Below the pieces are notes generated by a model, which saw only the letters and a list, made by a program, of their open reading frames with translations, ran no database searches and was not told the DNA's origin. This document shows, one piece after another, positions 33,097 through 43,343 of a DNA stretch of 64,000 nt. Within the stretch, counting starts at the first letter, position 1; each line of letters opens with the position of its first letter. The position numbers and the translations under genes are program-made. This stretch comes from Caecitellus pseudoparvulus (taxonomy: Eukaryota; Bigyra: Bicosoecida), in assembly GCA_965644315.1 (NCBI GenBank), contig CBFFRQ010000030.1, positions 434,001-498,000 on the forward strand. Reading direction: 5' to 3'.

Positions 33097-34893
33097 ATGC
33101 TTTCGTGGGCTACCAGGATGGCTGCAGCACCAGCTCGGGCTGCTGCAGCGGCGCCCACCACACAGGTCGGAAGCCGAGGTGTGTCTTGGGTAGTGATGTG
33201 TGTGCTTTGCTCGTGCATGCCCTCACACGCCACCTTCGCCACGGCTCCACAGGCCTAGGACAGATCACGAAGGACACGCTAAATCCGCTCCTGCTCCAGG
33301 TAAGCCTGCGTGCCGACTGCGCAGCGCCGCGGCACGATCTTGCGCGCGCCAGCAGTGGAGTGTTGTTTTATCAAAGTTTTCTTCACTTTTCTGTGTGCTG
33401 GGGGGTACTGCTGCGCCCTGCGCCGGTGGCAACGCAAGTTCACAGCACACCCCACGCCTGGCATGCAGGCCGAGTACGCCGTGCGCGGCAAGATTGTCAT
33501 CCGGGCAGACGAGCACGCGACGGCCCTGGCCAAGGGCGAAGAGCGCCCCTTCAAGAAGATCATCTACTGCAACATCGGGAACCCCCAGCAACTGGGGCAG
33601 AAGCCCCTGACATTCCAGCGCCAGGTGGCGGCGCTGGTGAACCACCCTGCGCTGCTGGAAGCAGACCCCGCCGCGCTTGGAGCCCTGTTCGCACCTGACG
33701 CCGTGCAGCGTGCCAAGGACTACCTGGCGTCCATCCCTGGTGGTGTCGGGGCGTACTCGAACAGCCAAGGTGTGCAGGTCGTGCGGGAAGAAGTGGCAGC
33801 CTTTCTGCAGAAGCGCGACGGGCATGCGGCACACCCGGAACACATCTACCTCACGGATGGCGCGTCACCTGCCGTGCAGATGTGCCTGTCCAGCATCATC
33901 CGCAACAGTGATGACGCGGTCATGATCCCGCTGCCGCAGTACCCTCTGTACTCCGCCGCCCTTGCCCTGTACGGTGGCTCCCCCTGTGGCTACTACCTGA
34001 CTGAGGAGACCAACTGGGGTCTGACTCTGGACTCCCTGACCAAGGCATACGAGGAGGGTGTCGCTGCCGGCAAGAATGTGAGGGCGCTGGTGGTGATCAA
34101 CCCCGGCAACCCCACGGGCGGCGTGCTGAGCGTGGAGGACATGCAAGGCATCGTGCAGTTCTGCGTGGACAAGGGGCTGGCTCTCATGGCCGATGAGGTG
34201 TACCAGGAGAACATCTGGGCGGAGGGCGCGACCTTCACCTCCTTCAAGAAGGTGGCCGCGGACATGGGCCTGGTGGACCCCTCGGACGTGAGCGGGTCCA
34301 AGTCCAAGCTGCAGCTGGCGTCCTTCCACTCCGTGTCCAAGGGCTTCCTGGGTGAGTGTGGGCGCCGGGGTGGGTACGTGGAGGTGGTCGGCTTTGACCA
34401 GGGCGTGCGGGAGCAGCTGTACAAGATGGCCTCCATCTCCCTCTGCTCCAACCTGACGGGGCAAATCACCACGGGGCTCATGGTGAACCCGCCAAAGGAG
34501 GGCGCCCCCTCCCATGCTCAGTACGAAGAGGAGAAGGGCGCCATCCTCGCCTCCCTCAAGCGCCGCGCACAGACCCTGGCAGAGGGCCTGAACGCCATGG
34601 AGGGCGTCACCTGCCAACCACCCCAGGGCGCCTTGTACGCCTTCCCCAGCATCGTCCTGCCGCCCAAGGCGGTGGCGGCAGCTGAGAAGGAGGGCGTGGC
34701 GGCGGATGCCATGTACTGCATGCGCCTGCTGGATGCGACGGGCGTCGTGGTGGTGCCTGGCTCTGGCTTCGGGCAGGTGGAGGGCACCTTCCACTTCCGC
34801 ACCACCATCCTGCCGCCTGAGGAGGAGATCGCGACCGTCGTCGAGAGCATGCAGGCCTTCCACAAGGACTTCCTGGCTGAGTTCGCGGAGTGA
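33097..34893 (+). CDS. ALT: Alanine aminotransferase, probably mitochondrial
   Basis: Exons 33097-33178, 33253-33299 and 33469-34893 (517 aa). Exon 1 gives an Arg/Ala-rich amphipathic leader (MLSWATRMAAAPARAAAAA) typical of a matrix-targeting sequence. Exon 2 supplies ITKDTLNP, matching the family motif for the first structured segment. Exon 3 has AEYAVRGKIV, NIGNPQQLGQKP, YSNSQGVQVVREEV, VINPGNPTGGVLS, ADEVYQENIW and the PLP-lysine motif SFHSVSKGFLGECGRRGGY. It catalyses L-alanine + 2-oxoglutarate = pyruvate + L-glutamate, linking glycolysis with amino-acid metabolism. Intron 33300-33468 uses GTAAGC. The length is normal once the presequence is counted. Its stop codon lies 37 nt from the stop of the convergent PH-domain gene. 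Confidence 0.95.
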
Positions 34894-34930
34894 TGCCGTT
34901 TCCCCCCCCGCCAATGCATTGCGCCGTGCC

Positions 34931-37177
34931 TCACCCTCGCTTGGCACTCTCCTTGCCTTTCTCCGTCACCTGGTTGAACATGCGGTGCTGGGCGGCGTCC
35001 CCGAACGCGGCAAATGTCTCCTCGTCCAACTTGCGCTTGCGCAGCTTGCCCCACACACGCAGGGCCGCCGCCCACGTGTCCCGGGTGCGTGGGTTGCGGG
35101 CGTCCACGATGAGCTCGCTGTCGCCCAGGTCCACCTCCAGCACACACGTCGGGCGCTGCACTTCCTCCCACAGACCGTCCTCGTCCCCATCGTGCGCTGC
35201 GGGGGCACCACCTCCCCCTCCACCAGCTGCAGCGGCGGCTGGCGTGGGCGCTGCCTGCGGCCTGCCGGCGGGAGAGGGGGGTCCGCTCCCGCCCTCCTCC
35301 TCGTCCTCGTCATCTGAGAACGTGCTTGCAGAGGCACTGCCCCGTGTGGCCATGCGCATGACCTTGACAGCCTCCGTCGCCACTCGCACGTCCACGATGG
35401 CCTCCAGGGGCAAGCTGGCGCCAGTCCCCATGAGTCGGGACGTGTTGTTGCCGGAGGCTCGCCCATGCACGTATCCCTGCTCATCCAGGGATGCGTGCCC
35501 AGCATCCAGGAAATACAGCAGGGCGCGAGGGGTCAGCACGAAGTACCGGTTGCGTGCCGTCTGCACGACACTGGACCGGTCCTTCTTCTGCATCCACCCG
35601 TGCAGCACGGCCAGGTCGTGTCCTTTGGCGTCCTTCCACCACCCCTCCGCAGCTGGCGCAGCGGCGTCCAGCCCCACACGGGGGTCGGCGTCCGGCACAG
35701 GGACGGCCCAGGCCCGCAGGCCCCGAGCAGGGGGTGGCGCGCCACCTGCTGGGAGCTCCTCTGGTACCTCTTCGTTGAAGGTTCGGGGAATGACCTTGCC
35801 AGTGCCCCGGGAGACACCCCCTGCCGCGGACCCCTTGGCCAGTGCTCGCTGAGCATCCGCCTCGCTACCGACAGCCTTGACGTACGGCCACTTGAACACG
35901 AGGAAGGAGGCATCCAGTGCAGATGCAGCGGCTGCCGCAGCCTCGGCCTTCGCCCGGGTCGCCTGCGCCTTGGCAAAGGCGGCCTTGGCAGCTGCCTCAG
36001 CACGGGCCTTGGCGGCCTTGGCACGGGCCTGCCGACTGGCCTCATCTTCCTCCCCCCCCACCAGGTTGCGCAAGCTGCCCTGGATGAGCAAGCTGCCGCG
36101 CCGAGCCACACGCCCGAGGACAGTGCCAGGTGCAGCGCCGGAACCCCCCTCGGTGCCGTCGCCGGACCCCCCCTCTTCTGCCACCTTGGGCAAGGTGGGG
36201 GGTGGGCCCACCACAGACCGGCGCCGGGTCCGCGGCCCTTCCTCAGATGGGGGGGCTGCAGGCGGGGTAGCGGCAGTGCTGCCCTCCTCCCCAGCCTCCG
36301 AACTCCCGCCCCCCTCCTCCTCCCCCCCGAAGACACTGGATCGGATGCGGTCCAGCATACTAGCGCGCCGGGCCCTCGGAGCCACCTTCCGGCGAGGGGA
36401 TCTGGACGGCATGTCGCCGGTGTCCCCTGTGCCGGCGCTGGGCTCTGGCGGGGCGGAGGTGGGCACAGGGGCATCGCCTGTGCCGCCACTGTCCCCGCCC
36501 AGCGCCCTGGACTCCTCAAACTGCGCCTTTGCAAATTCCGCCCACGCCTCCAGCGCAGTGGTCCACATGGCCGCCGCCTCGATGGACGGCGCCAGGACAT
36601 GAATGGACGTCAGGATGCCGTCGCCGTTCTCCCCCACCTGGTAGGACACGGAGAAGGCGTTGGAGTCTGCCTCCAGGTCCACCCTGGCCACGGCGTGCAG
36701 GGGGACACGGGCGCCCTCGGAGCTGAACTTGCGCAGGCGAGACAACCCACACCGCCCACGCATGTACCCGGCAGGCGTGATGTCCGCCTCCTCCGCGTAG
36801 TGAAAAAAGCCCCAGAAGTCCGCGCACAGGACGAAGAAGCGAGGCTTCAAGTTGCCCTTGGTCAGGCTGGCATCCGAGCGCTTCGCCAGCACACCCTCTG
36901 CCAGCACGAATGGGTTCCCCATCTCGTCCTGGAGGTATGCAGGCACATCAGGGCGCAGGCGCACGCCATGCTGCTCGATGACTGGCGCTGTCGCCGCTTC
37001 CATAGCCTCTCCCAAGGCGCGCTGCACGTCTTCCTCCAGCGCCGTGTCCTCCGCAGCCACCTCCAGTGTCATGGTGCCTGCTGCCGGTTCCTCATCACAG
37101 CCCACCCCAGCAGCATCCAGTGAGTCAACCTGGCCCTCGCTGCCAGTGTGCACTGCTTCCTCTGTCGCATCAGCCAT
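34931..37177 (-). CDS. Protein with two PH domains and a low-complexity linker
   Basis: Single open frame, 748 aa. An acidic N-terminus (about residues 1-90) precedes a first PH domain at about 93-215 (VLAEGVLAKRSD, RFFVLCADFWGFFHY, ending in the amphipathic helix MWTTALEAWAEFA). A long Ser/Pro/Ala linker (about 216-480) includes a basic cluster SPRRKVAPRARRAS and an Ala/Lys helix (RAKAAKARAEAAAKAAFAKAQ). A second PH domain lies at about 540-725 (LHGWMQKKDRSS, RYFVLTPRALLYFL, TWAAALRVWGKL), split by an acidic, Gly/Ala-rich insert. PH domains bind phosphoinositides or proteins, so a membrane-associated adaptor is the likely role. No catalytic domain is visible and I do not recognise a specific orthologue. 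Confidence 0.8.
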   Translation of the reverse strand: MADATEEAVHTGSEGQVDSLDAAGVGCDEEPAAGTMTLEVAAEDTALEEDVQRALGEAMEAATAPVIEQHGVRLRPDVPAYLQDEMGNPFVLAEGVLAKRSDASLTKGNLKPRFFVLCADFWGFFHYAEEADITPAGYMRGRCGLSRLRKFSSEGARVPLHAVARVDLEADSNAFSVSYQVGENGDGILTSIHVLAPSIEAAAMWTTALEAWAEFAKAQFEESRALGGDSGGTGDAPVPTSAPPEPSAGTGDTGDMPSRSPRRKVAPRARRASMLDRIRSSVFGGEEEGGGSSEAGEEGSTAATPPAAPPSEEGPRTRRRSVVGPPPTLPKVAEEGGSGDGTEGGSGAAPGTVLGRVARRGSLLIQGSLRNLVGGEEDEASRQARAKAAKARAEAAAKAAFAKAQATRAKAEAAAAAASALDASFLVFKWPYVKAVGSEADAQRALAKGSAAGGVSRGTGKVIPRTFNEEVPEELPAGGAPPPARGLRAWAVPVPDADPRVGLDAAAPAAEGWWKDAKGHDLAVLHGWMQKKDRSSVVQTARNRYFVLTPRALLYFLDAGHASLDEQGYVHGRASGNNTSRLMGTGASLPLEAIVDVRVATEAVKVMRMATRGSASASTFSDDEDEEEGGSGPPSPAGRPQAAPTPAAAAAGGGGGGAPAAHDGDEDGLWEEVQRPTCVLEVDLGDSELIVDARNPRTRDTWAAALRVWGKLRKRKLDEETFAAFGDAAQHRMFNQVTEKGKESAKRG

Positions 37178-37781
37178 TCTGCGCCGAAAAACGGCGGATT
37201 CCAGTTGCCACCACTCGTCAGGTGCAGTGCACTTTCACTCGGCGCACACGCCGCCCCTGCTCAAGCGCGCCAGGAGACTCTGAGACGCACAAGCACGCCT
37301 CCTCACCTGTAATTCTACGTGTTTCGAGTCTCCACCCTGTGTTACAAGCACAAGGGCCTTGCACTGCGCTGCCCGGGGTGGAAAACAGGGGGCGACTATC
37401 GCACAGCGACGCTTCCCGCGGCGCTGCAGGCGCTCTCCCCACTTTCACAGCCGGCGCGACCGGCTTGCACTGGCCACGCGCAGGTCGCGAGAAGAATGAG
37501 CAGGACTGCTGCAGTCGATGATGTGGGAACGGGACGTGTTTTGCACACATCCGCCTGACGTGGTGTGCCGGACCCTCGACGGCGCCTGGCTGGCAATGTG
37601 CGCCCAACTGTACTGGCGCCCGCTTGGCCTTCACATGCCTGGTCAACAATTCTGATCCATGCAGCACGAACATCTTTGTACACATTTGTCTGCGACTTGC
37701 CTCGGTCTCCTCCCACCCGCCCCCTGATTCGTTGAGAGGGGCAGTTGTCTCTTGCCAGGGTTTCAGCGGCGTTTCGACACC
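37178..37781. promoter_or_regulatory. Divergent promoter region, PH-domain gene / CMC4
   Basis: 604 nt between start codons. Small open frames (for example 37491-37557 on +) lack motifs and splice partners. Nothing else recognised. Confidence 0.45.
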
Positions 37782-38047
37782 ATGGCTGACAAGCGGCAGG
37801 CTCATTCTCACGCGGACACTCGAGACCGCGCGGAAAAGGCATGCCAAGCTCAAGCATGTGATATTCAGACGTGTCTTGCGCGTTGTCAGTGAGTCCCTGC
37901 ACATGCCTACTGCATCGCCGACGCTTGACAACAGACACACTGCCTGCGCCCAGGTGGCAGCAAGACAAGTGCACGCAGGCATACCAGGCGTACGAGAAGT
38001 GCGTGGCAGACAAGCGTGCGGCCTTTGCAAGTCAGTCACCCAAGTGA
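37782..38047 (+). CDS. CMC4: CMC4-like twin CX9C mitochondrial intermembrane-space protein
   Basis: Exons 37782-37888 and 37954-38047 (66 aa), each too short to stand out as an open frame. The ATG has a good context (ACACCATGG). The 65-nt intron (GTGAGT...CCCAG) joins phase 2. The product reads MADKRQAHSH..., then CQAQACDIQTCLARC, then WQQDKCTQAYQAYEKC. The second CX9C (C-TQAYQAYEK-C) is exact, and the ACDIQTCL...KC layout matches human CMC4 (p8MTCP1: QACEIQKCLQA...SKC). Such proteins are folded by the Mia40 disulphide relay in the intermembrane space; CMC4's own function is poorly defined. It ends 85 nt from the stop of the convergent DNALI1 gene. Confidence 0.85.
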
Positions 38048-38132
38048 CCCACGTGACCAGCGTGCGCGGGGGTACATTACGAAGGGGTCGGCAGAGTGCC
38101 GGAGTGTGCGAGCGTGCTACGGCACGAAGCTC

Positions 38133-39154
38133 CTATGGCTTCGGCAGTGCTGACAGGAACTGCTCCAGATGCTGCTGCTGGTGCTTGAGGAAGGCGATTT
38201 CCTCCCTGCGCTTCTTGTCGTCCAGAGTGCGCGTCTCGTTGTACCGCCGCTCCATCACTTCCAACCGGGTGCGCAACGCCACCAACTCGTTGCCCAGTGC
38301 TGCGTTGCCCTCTCGGAGGGAGGCGATCTCCGCCTCCATCTCCGCAACGCCCTCTTCCCCCTGCAAAGCCTTGCGCACGCCAAAGGTCACACTGCTTTCG
38401 TGCAGGGTCTTGTACGCGTCGATGGTCATGCGGATTTCATCCCGCACACGCAGCAGTAGCAGGCCCCGCTCAGCACTCTCCAAGGTCACCTGCCGGATCA
38501 ACTCATCTGCAATGCACACAGGGGGGGGGGGGGTCGGTGCATCATGCCGCAAGGAGCGCCTGGCGGCAGGACGCGCACCGAAGAGCTGCCTGTATAGGTC
38601 TTCCCGCACGCTGCAAATGCCAGTTTCCCGAGCTTGGCGCTGCATGAGCTGCTGCTCAAGCTCCTGCTGAATCGTGACTACCTCCAGTCGAGAAGATGGT
38701 TCCTTGCTGACATACTGCATGAAGGTGTTGCCGTCCCCTTGCGTCCACATCCTGCACAGCGGGCGAGTGCGAAGCCAGTGCTCAGGTGCGGAAGCTGGCC
38801 CTCACACTGCAGGCGGCCATTTTGCGAAAGGGACGGCGGAAATCCAATGTTAGGCAGACTCCTGCGTCTTTCTGATACAGTGCCAGTATCTGCAGCTCCT
38901 TGCTGGGTGCACCAGGCACCCACACAGTGCATGGGGGCCCGCCACTGGTTCTGGGCAGGCCGATTTCGCATCGCGCAGCTGGCGAGGTGCGCTCACCTTG
39001 GCGGCAAGATGGAGTTCAAGATCTCATCCAGCTGGCCATCGCCCTTGACAACACTTGAGGCGAGAGCTGCAGAGGCTCCAGCTTCTGCATCTCCGTCCAC
39101 GGGCAACGGCGGCGCGTGCCGGAGCAAGGAGGCAGGCGGGGCCGCCTCGGCCAT
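38133..39154 (-). CDS. DNALI1: Axonemal dynein light intermediate chain p28 (DNALI1)
   Basis: Sense-order exons 39154-38997, 38751-38579 and 38506-38133 (234 aa). Exon 1 starts MAEAAPPASLLRHAPP and ends in the conserved LDEILNSILPP. Exon 2 has MQYVSKEPSSRLEVV and QARETGICSVREDLYRQLF. Exon 3 has DELIRQVTLESAERGLLLLRVRDE and IRMTIDAYKTLHESSVTFG, followed by a coiled coil ending EEIAFLKHQQQHL. All three pieces match the Chlamydomonas p28/human DNALI1 family closely, including the splice-spanning QLF-DELIRQV. It is a subunit of single-headed inner-arm dyneins in cilia and flagella, so the organism builds a motile axoneme. Introns are 245 and 72 nt; the second contains a 13-base G run (C on the sense strand) that may serve as its pyrimidine tract. 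Confidence 0.96.
38521..38533. repeat. Homopolymer G(13) tract in a DNALI1 intron
   Basis: Thirteen consecutive G on the + strand, i.e. C on the transcribed sense strand, lie 15 nt upstream of the CAG acceptor of the 72-nt DNALI1 intron. Confidence 0.9.
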
Positions 39155-39307
39155 GCTGGGAAACGATGCACAGGGTTGCCTGGCCAGGCCAGGTGAAAAG
39201 GGGGCGCCCTTACTGCAAAGAAGACGTCACAGAAAACGCTGGCGCAATCTACATTTGAGTGTGTGAGTTGAATTGCACCTGGGGCGACTCAGCGCAGCAC
39301 CGCTTGG

Positions 39308-41560
39308 CTAGAAGAGCCCCACAACCTTGCCGGTCTCGAAGTCCACGTCCACGTCGTAGAAGCCAGGGCGCGTGGGCAGCCCTGGGATGGTCATGATCTC
39401 CCCCAGCAGGGGGTACACGAAGCCGGCCCCCACAGATGCCCGTGCCTCACGCACGTGCACCTTGAACCCCGTCGGGCGACCCTTCAGGGATGCATCCGCA
39501 CTCAAGCTCAGGTGGGTCTTCGCCATGCAGATGGGCAGGGAGCCGTACCCTGCCGCCTCGTACGCTGCCAGCTGTGCCTCAGCTGTGTCGCTGTATGTGA
39601 CCCCATCGGCGCCGTAAATCTCCCCTGCGATGCGCTCAATCTTGCCCTTCAAGCTCAAGTCATCCTCGTACAGGAAGCGGAAGCCAGGCGCCTCTCCCTG
39701 CGCTGCCACTGGTGTGCGGCAGGCTTGCACGACGGCCTCAGCCAACTGCACGGCGCCAGCGCCGCCGGCTGTCCAGTGGTCGGCCTCCACAGCGGCTACG
39801 GCGCCGGCCTCCAGGGCTGCCGCCTTCACCGCCTCGATCTCGGCGTCTGTGTCGGTGGTGAAGCGGTTCACCGCGACAACGGGCGCGACGCCAAACTTGC
39901 GGATGTTTTCGATGTGCTTCACCATGTTGGCGCAGCCTGCCTGCAGCAGGGGCAAGTTCTCCGACTTGTACTCTTCAGCGAGGGGCTTGCCCGGAGTCAC
40001 GGGGGGGCCGCCACCGTGCGTCTTCAGCGCGCGCACAGTGGCCACCAGCACCGCCACATCAGGCTGCAGGCCAGACACCCGGCACTTGATGTTGGCAGTC
40101 TTCTCGAAGCCGATGTCTGCACCAAAGCCCGCCTCCGTCACCACGAAGCCATCCTCCCCTACCAGCTTCAGCGCCAGGAGGTCCGAGATGACACTGCTGT
40201 GCCCAGAAGCGATGTTTGCGAAGGGCCCTGCGTGCACAAAGCAGGGCGTGCCTTCCAGCGTCTGCATCAGGGTGGGCTTCACCGCCTCCATCATCATCAC
40301 CGTCAGCGCGCCGGCCACGCCCAGGTCGTCCGCGGTGACAGGCTGCCCAGCGCGGGACGTAGCAACCACCATGCGCCCCAGCCGCTCACGCATGTCGGGC
40401 AGGTCTTTGCACAACGCCAGCACAGCCATGATCTCTGATGCGACGGTGATGTCGAAGCCTGTCTTGCGCTCGGGCACCTTGCCCTCTTTCGGCCCCTGCC
40501 CGATGGTGATGCCACGCAGATGCCGGTCGCAGGTGTCCACCACCCGCTGCCACGTGATGGTGTCAGGGTCAATGTCCAAGCGGACAAACGCCGAGCGCTC
40601 CTCCTCAGTCAACGAGTCGGGGTCTTTCCACTTGGCCTGTGGGATGCCCAGCTTGGCCAGGCGCCGCTTCATGATGGGCGCAAAGGACCGCTTGCCGTCC
40701 TTGCCGGCAGGGCACAAGCGCCGGAAGAGGGCCGCGTCGGTTTGTGTGCTCTCGTGCAGCATGCGCGTGTCAATTGCTGCGGCCAGCAGGTTGTTCGCGG
40801 CAGTGATGGCGTGAATGTCCCCAGTCAGGTGCAAGTTGAACTCTTCCATGGGCACGATCTGCGCGTACCCGCCTCCTGCTGCCCCACCCTTGATACCCAT
40901 GGTGGGGCCTTGGCTCGGCTGGCGGACCTGAGGAAGCGAGGACACCAAGACGGTGTGGGCCGAGCGAAGTCACAAGACGCGCGGCTTGGGGCAGCACCAC
41001 TCACACAGGTGAAGACCTTCTCACCCAGGTGAGCACCGAGAGCCTGGCACAGTCCAATGGTGGTGGTACTCTTGCCTTCCCCCAGGGGCGTCGGGTTGAT
41101 GCCTGCGCAGCTCACACGTGCAGCGTGCGTCAGGAGCGCGTCAGGCACATGCGACGCGATGCATCCTCACCCGTCACGACGACGTAGTGCCCGTTCTTGA
41201 CCGACTCTAGGCGCTTCAGCACGTCAAGTTTGACCTGGGTGTGTCAAATCCCGGTGCAGTGCAGAGCAAGTGCAGCCGCGATCCGTGGCGTGCTGGGCAG
41301 CACAGAGTCGTATTCCGCACCTTCGCTTTGTAGCTGCCATACAGCTCCAGTTCCTCAGGCAAGATGCCTGCAGCCTCGGCAATCTTAGAGATGTGCAGTG
41401 GCTCCACACTCTGGGAGACAGCGATGTCGCTGGGGACTGGCTTCTGGAACGTCACCCGTGCGAGGGCTTCGGCGGTCACGCTGCTGGCTGCAGCCATGGT
41501 GAATGTGCGCCTGACTTCTGCCACCGCTCTCAAGGCGACTGCACCGCTCTTGGAAAGCAT
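39308..41560 (-). CDS. Formate-tetrahydrofolate ligase (10-formyl-THF synthetase)
   Basis: Sense-order exons 41560-41321, 41234-41171, 41102-41005 and 40927-39308 (673 aa). Junctions keep phase and give [38 protein letters not shown] (ATP-binding loop) and [13 protein letters not shown]. The large last exon has [39 protein letters not shown] and [14 protein letters not shown]. Reaction: formate + THF + ATP = 10-formyl-THF + ADP + Pi, feeding purine synthesis and initiator-tRNA formylation. It is monofunctional, without a dehydrogenase/cyclohydrolase domain. Two starts are possible: ATG 41560 adds [21 protein letters not shown], a possible mitochondrial presequence, whereas ATG 41497 ([12 protein letters not shown]) would give a 652-aa cytosolic enzyme. 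Confidence 0.95.
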
Positions 41561-41925
41561 TGGATCGCTTGCGAGAGGCGCGCGCGGGCAGGCAGGGGTC
41601 GGAGAGTGTGTTGTGTCGTCAGGTGAACAATGCGAAGATGTAAGAGAGCACTGCACGTGTCAGCTCTTCCGTACATTTTTTACTTCTCTCAGTCCTCCGT
41701 CCCCCTTTCGTTGAATCGGCCAGGACTCATTCAAGTGCAGCGCTCAGTAATGCTTGACAATGAATCAACAACTTACCCCACCTGACGAAGATCCACTTCT
41801 GTGACACTTACCTTCCCTCTTACCTGCACACGGCGGGATCGAAGCGCGCACCCTGGGCAGTGCTTGCCGGCACTTGTTTGGGGAAGCAGCAGCGTCTGCG
41901 CCTGGTCTGCTTGGCGTTGCGCAGC
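41561..41925. promoter_or_regulatory. Divergent promoter region, FTHFS / unknown gene
   Basis: 365 nt between start codons, noticeably more AT-rich than the flanking coding sequence around 41640-41800. No specific motif recognised. Confidence 0.45.
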
Positions 41926-43336
41926 ATGGCTGCCAGTGCCGACAGCTCAGCGGCTGTCAAGGGAGAGTACCGGATGAAGGAGCAACTATTTGACATCGCC
42001 GCAGCAGTAGCGTCGCTGGAGCACCTGCGCAACGCTTCAAGCGGGCTTGGGCAAGGGAGCATGTGCGTTTCGGCGTTTCCACGCTGCTTCTGCGCCTGCC
42101 AGCCTCATTTCCCAGCCCCACGGCCTTCACAGCGCCGTGCAGAGTCTCCCCTTTTGGTCATCGCGCTTCTTTTCGAATGCTCATGCCATGCAAGCAGCCA
42201 ATCGAGCCTTGGGTGCCGTTCCGTGGGGAGACTGCGAGAAGCCGAGCACGGCCACCTTTCGGCTTGCTGCCTGCCCCTGCCCTGCCTCTGGAGCGCCGTG
42301 CATTGCTGTCATAGATGTAGGCTCGGAACGCCACCTGTCAAGCACAGAGGAAATCGAAGCCCTCATCGTTGCAGTGTGTTCGCCGCTCGTGGAAGACGCC
42401 TCGCTGCGAGTGTGTGTTCCCACCATGGTGGCTGTGGCTGTTCGGGCGCTGCAGGAGGTGTGTTCGGAACACTTGGAGCACATGGACCTCAGTCCTCTGG
42501 AGAAAGTGAAGGTCGTCGAGAGTGCCTCGCATGGCCCCGATTTCATGGTGCCGTACCAGTGTGGGTGGGAGGCCAATGGCGCTGCCCTGCACATTGTGAC
42601 TCCCCCCTTTTCCACCCTGCCCGAGGCCCACGCAGCGCACATGCAGCGCCCAGATGGACATGGACACTTGTCAGCCGGCCACACCCACGCACTGTGTGTG
42701 TTTGAGGCTCTGTCCACCCCCATGCACGAAGGCGTGCACTTGCTGCAGCACCTGCACGGCGGCTTCACTGACTCGTGCGCTGCGAGCATGGCAGCAGAGC
42801 ACGACGCATCACGCCTGAACTTCCTCCTTCTGCAGCACGCCCTGCAGACGCGCCACGCACAGGACGCACTGGGCGGCCTCCCCTGGATGCGGGACTGCAT
42901 CATGGCCTTCGTCATGCAGCAGGGGAGTGCGGAGCTGCGGCGACTCCAAGCAGCCGCCCCCACAGAGGAAAGCCCCTACCCCTGGGAAGCCTACCGGGCC
43001 TGGGTGCACAGCTTTGGCCTGCAGTCACCCCACCCTCACTGGAAAGCTCGCCCAGACGCATTGGTGTTGGAGCGCAGCGGCAAAGTGGCCGTGGCTGCCG
43101 AGGCAGCTGGCGCAGGGGAAGTCCCAGCCGAGGATGTGGGCGCGTTGCTGCGAGCAGCGCTACACCCCCACCGCACCGGGGACGTGTACAGCCCAGACAA
43201 TGCTGCATTGCTGGCCCAGGCAGTGCCGCCGCACCTGTCGCTGACGGTTGACAGCCACGTCGCGGTGGACGCACCGCACACGCCGCCCGGCCACGAGGAC
43301 CGAGTGCTGGCCGCCCTCACACCTGTGCCTGCGTGA
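41926..43336 (+). CDS. Hypothetical protein with an HEGVH motif
   Basis: Exons 41926-42062 and 42133-43336 (446 aa). The 70-nt intron (GTGCGT...TTCACAG) joins phase 2 and gives ...GLGQGS-I-AVQSLPF. I do not recognise the family. Visible features: an Ala-rich start (MAASADSSAAVKGEYRMKEQLFD), a hydrophobic strand-like CIAVIDVG, an alternating segment SLRVCVPTMVAVAVRALQEV, PYQCGWEANGAALHIVTPPF, and HEGVH at about residues 244-248 followed by LLQHLHGG. HEGVH fits HExxH, the zinc-ligand and catalytic motif of many metallopeptidases, but I see no confirmed third ligand, so a protease function is only a possibility. The C-terminal 100 residues are Ala/Pro/His-rich. Its TGA is separated from the stop of convergent TYW1 by 7 bases. 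Confidence 0.65.
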
Positions 43337-43343
43337 CGAGCCG

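Noticed and set aside
37491-37557. Small plus-strand frame starting MSRTAAVDDVG upstream of CMC4
   Set aside because: No splice link to CMC4 in frame, no family match, and it sits in the divergent promoter region.
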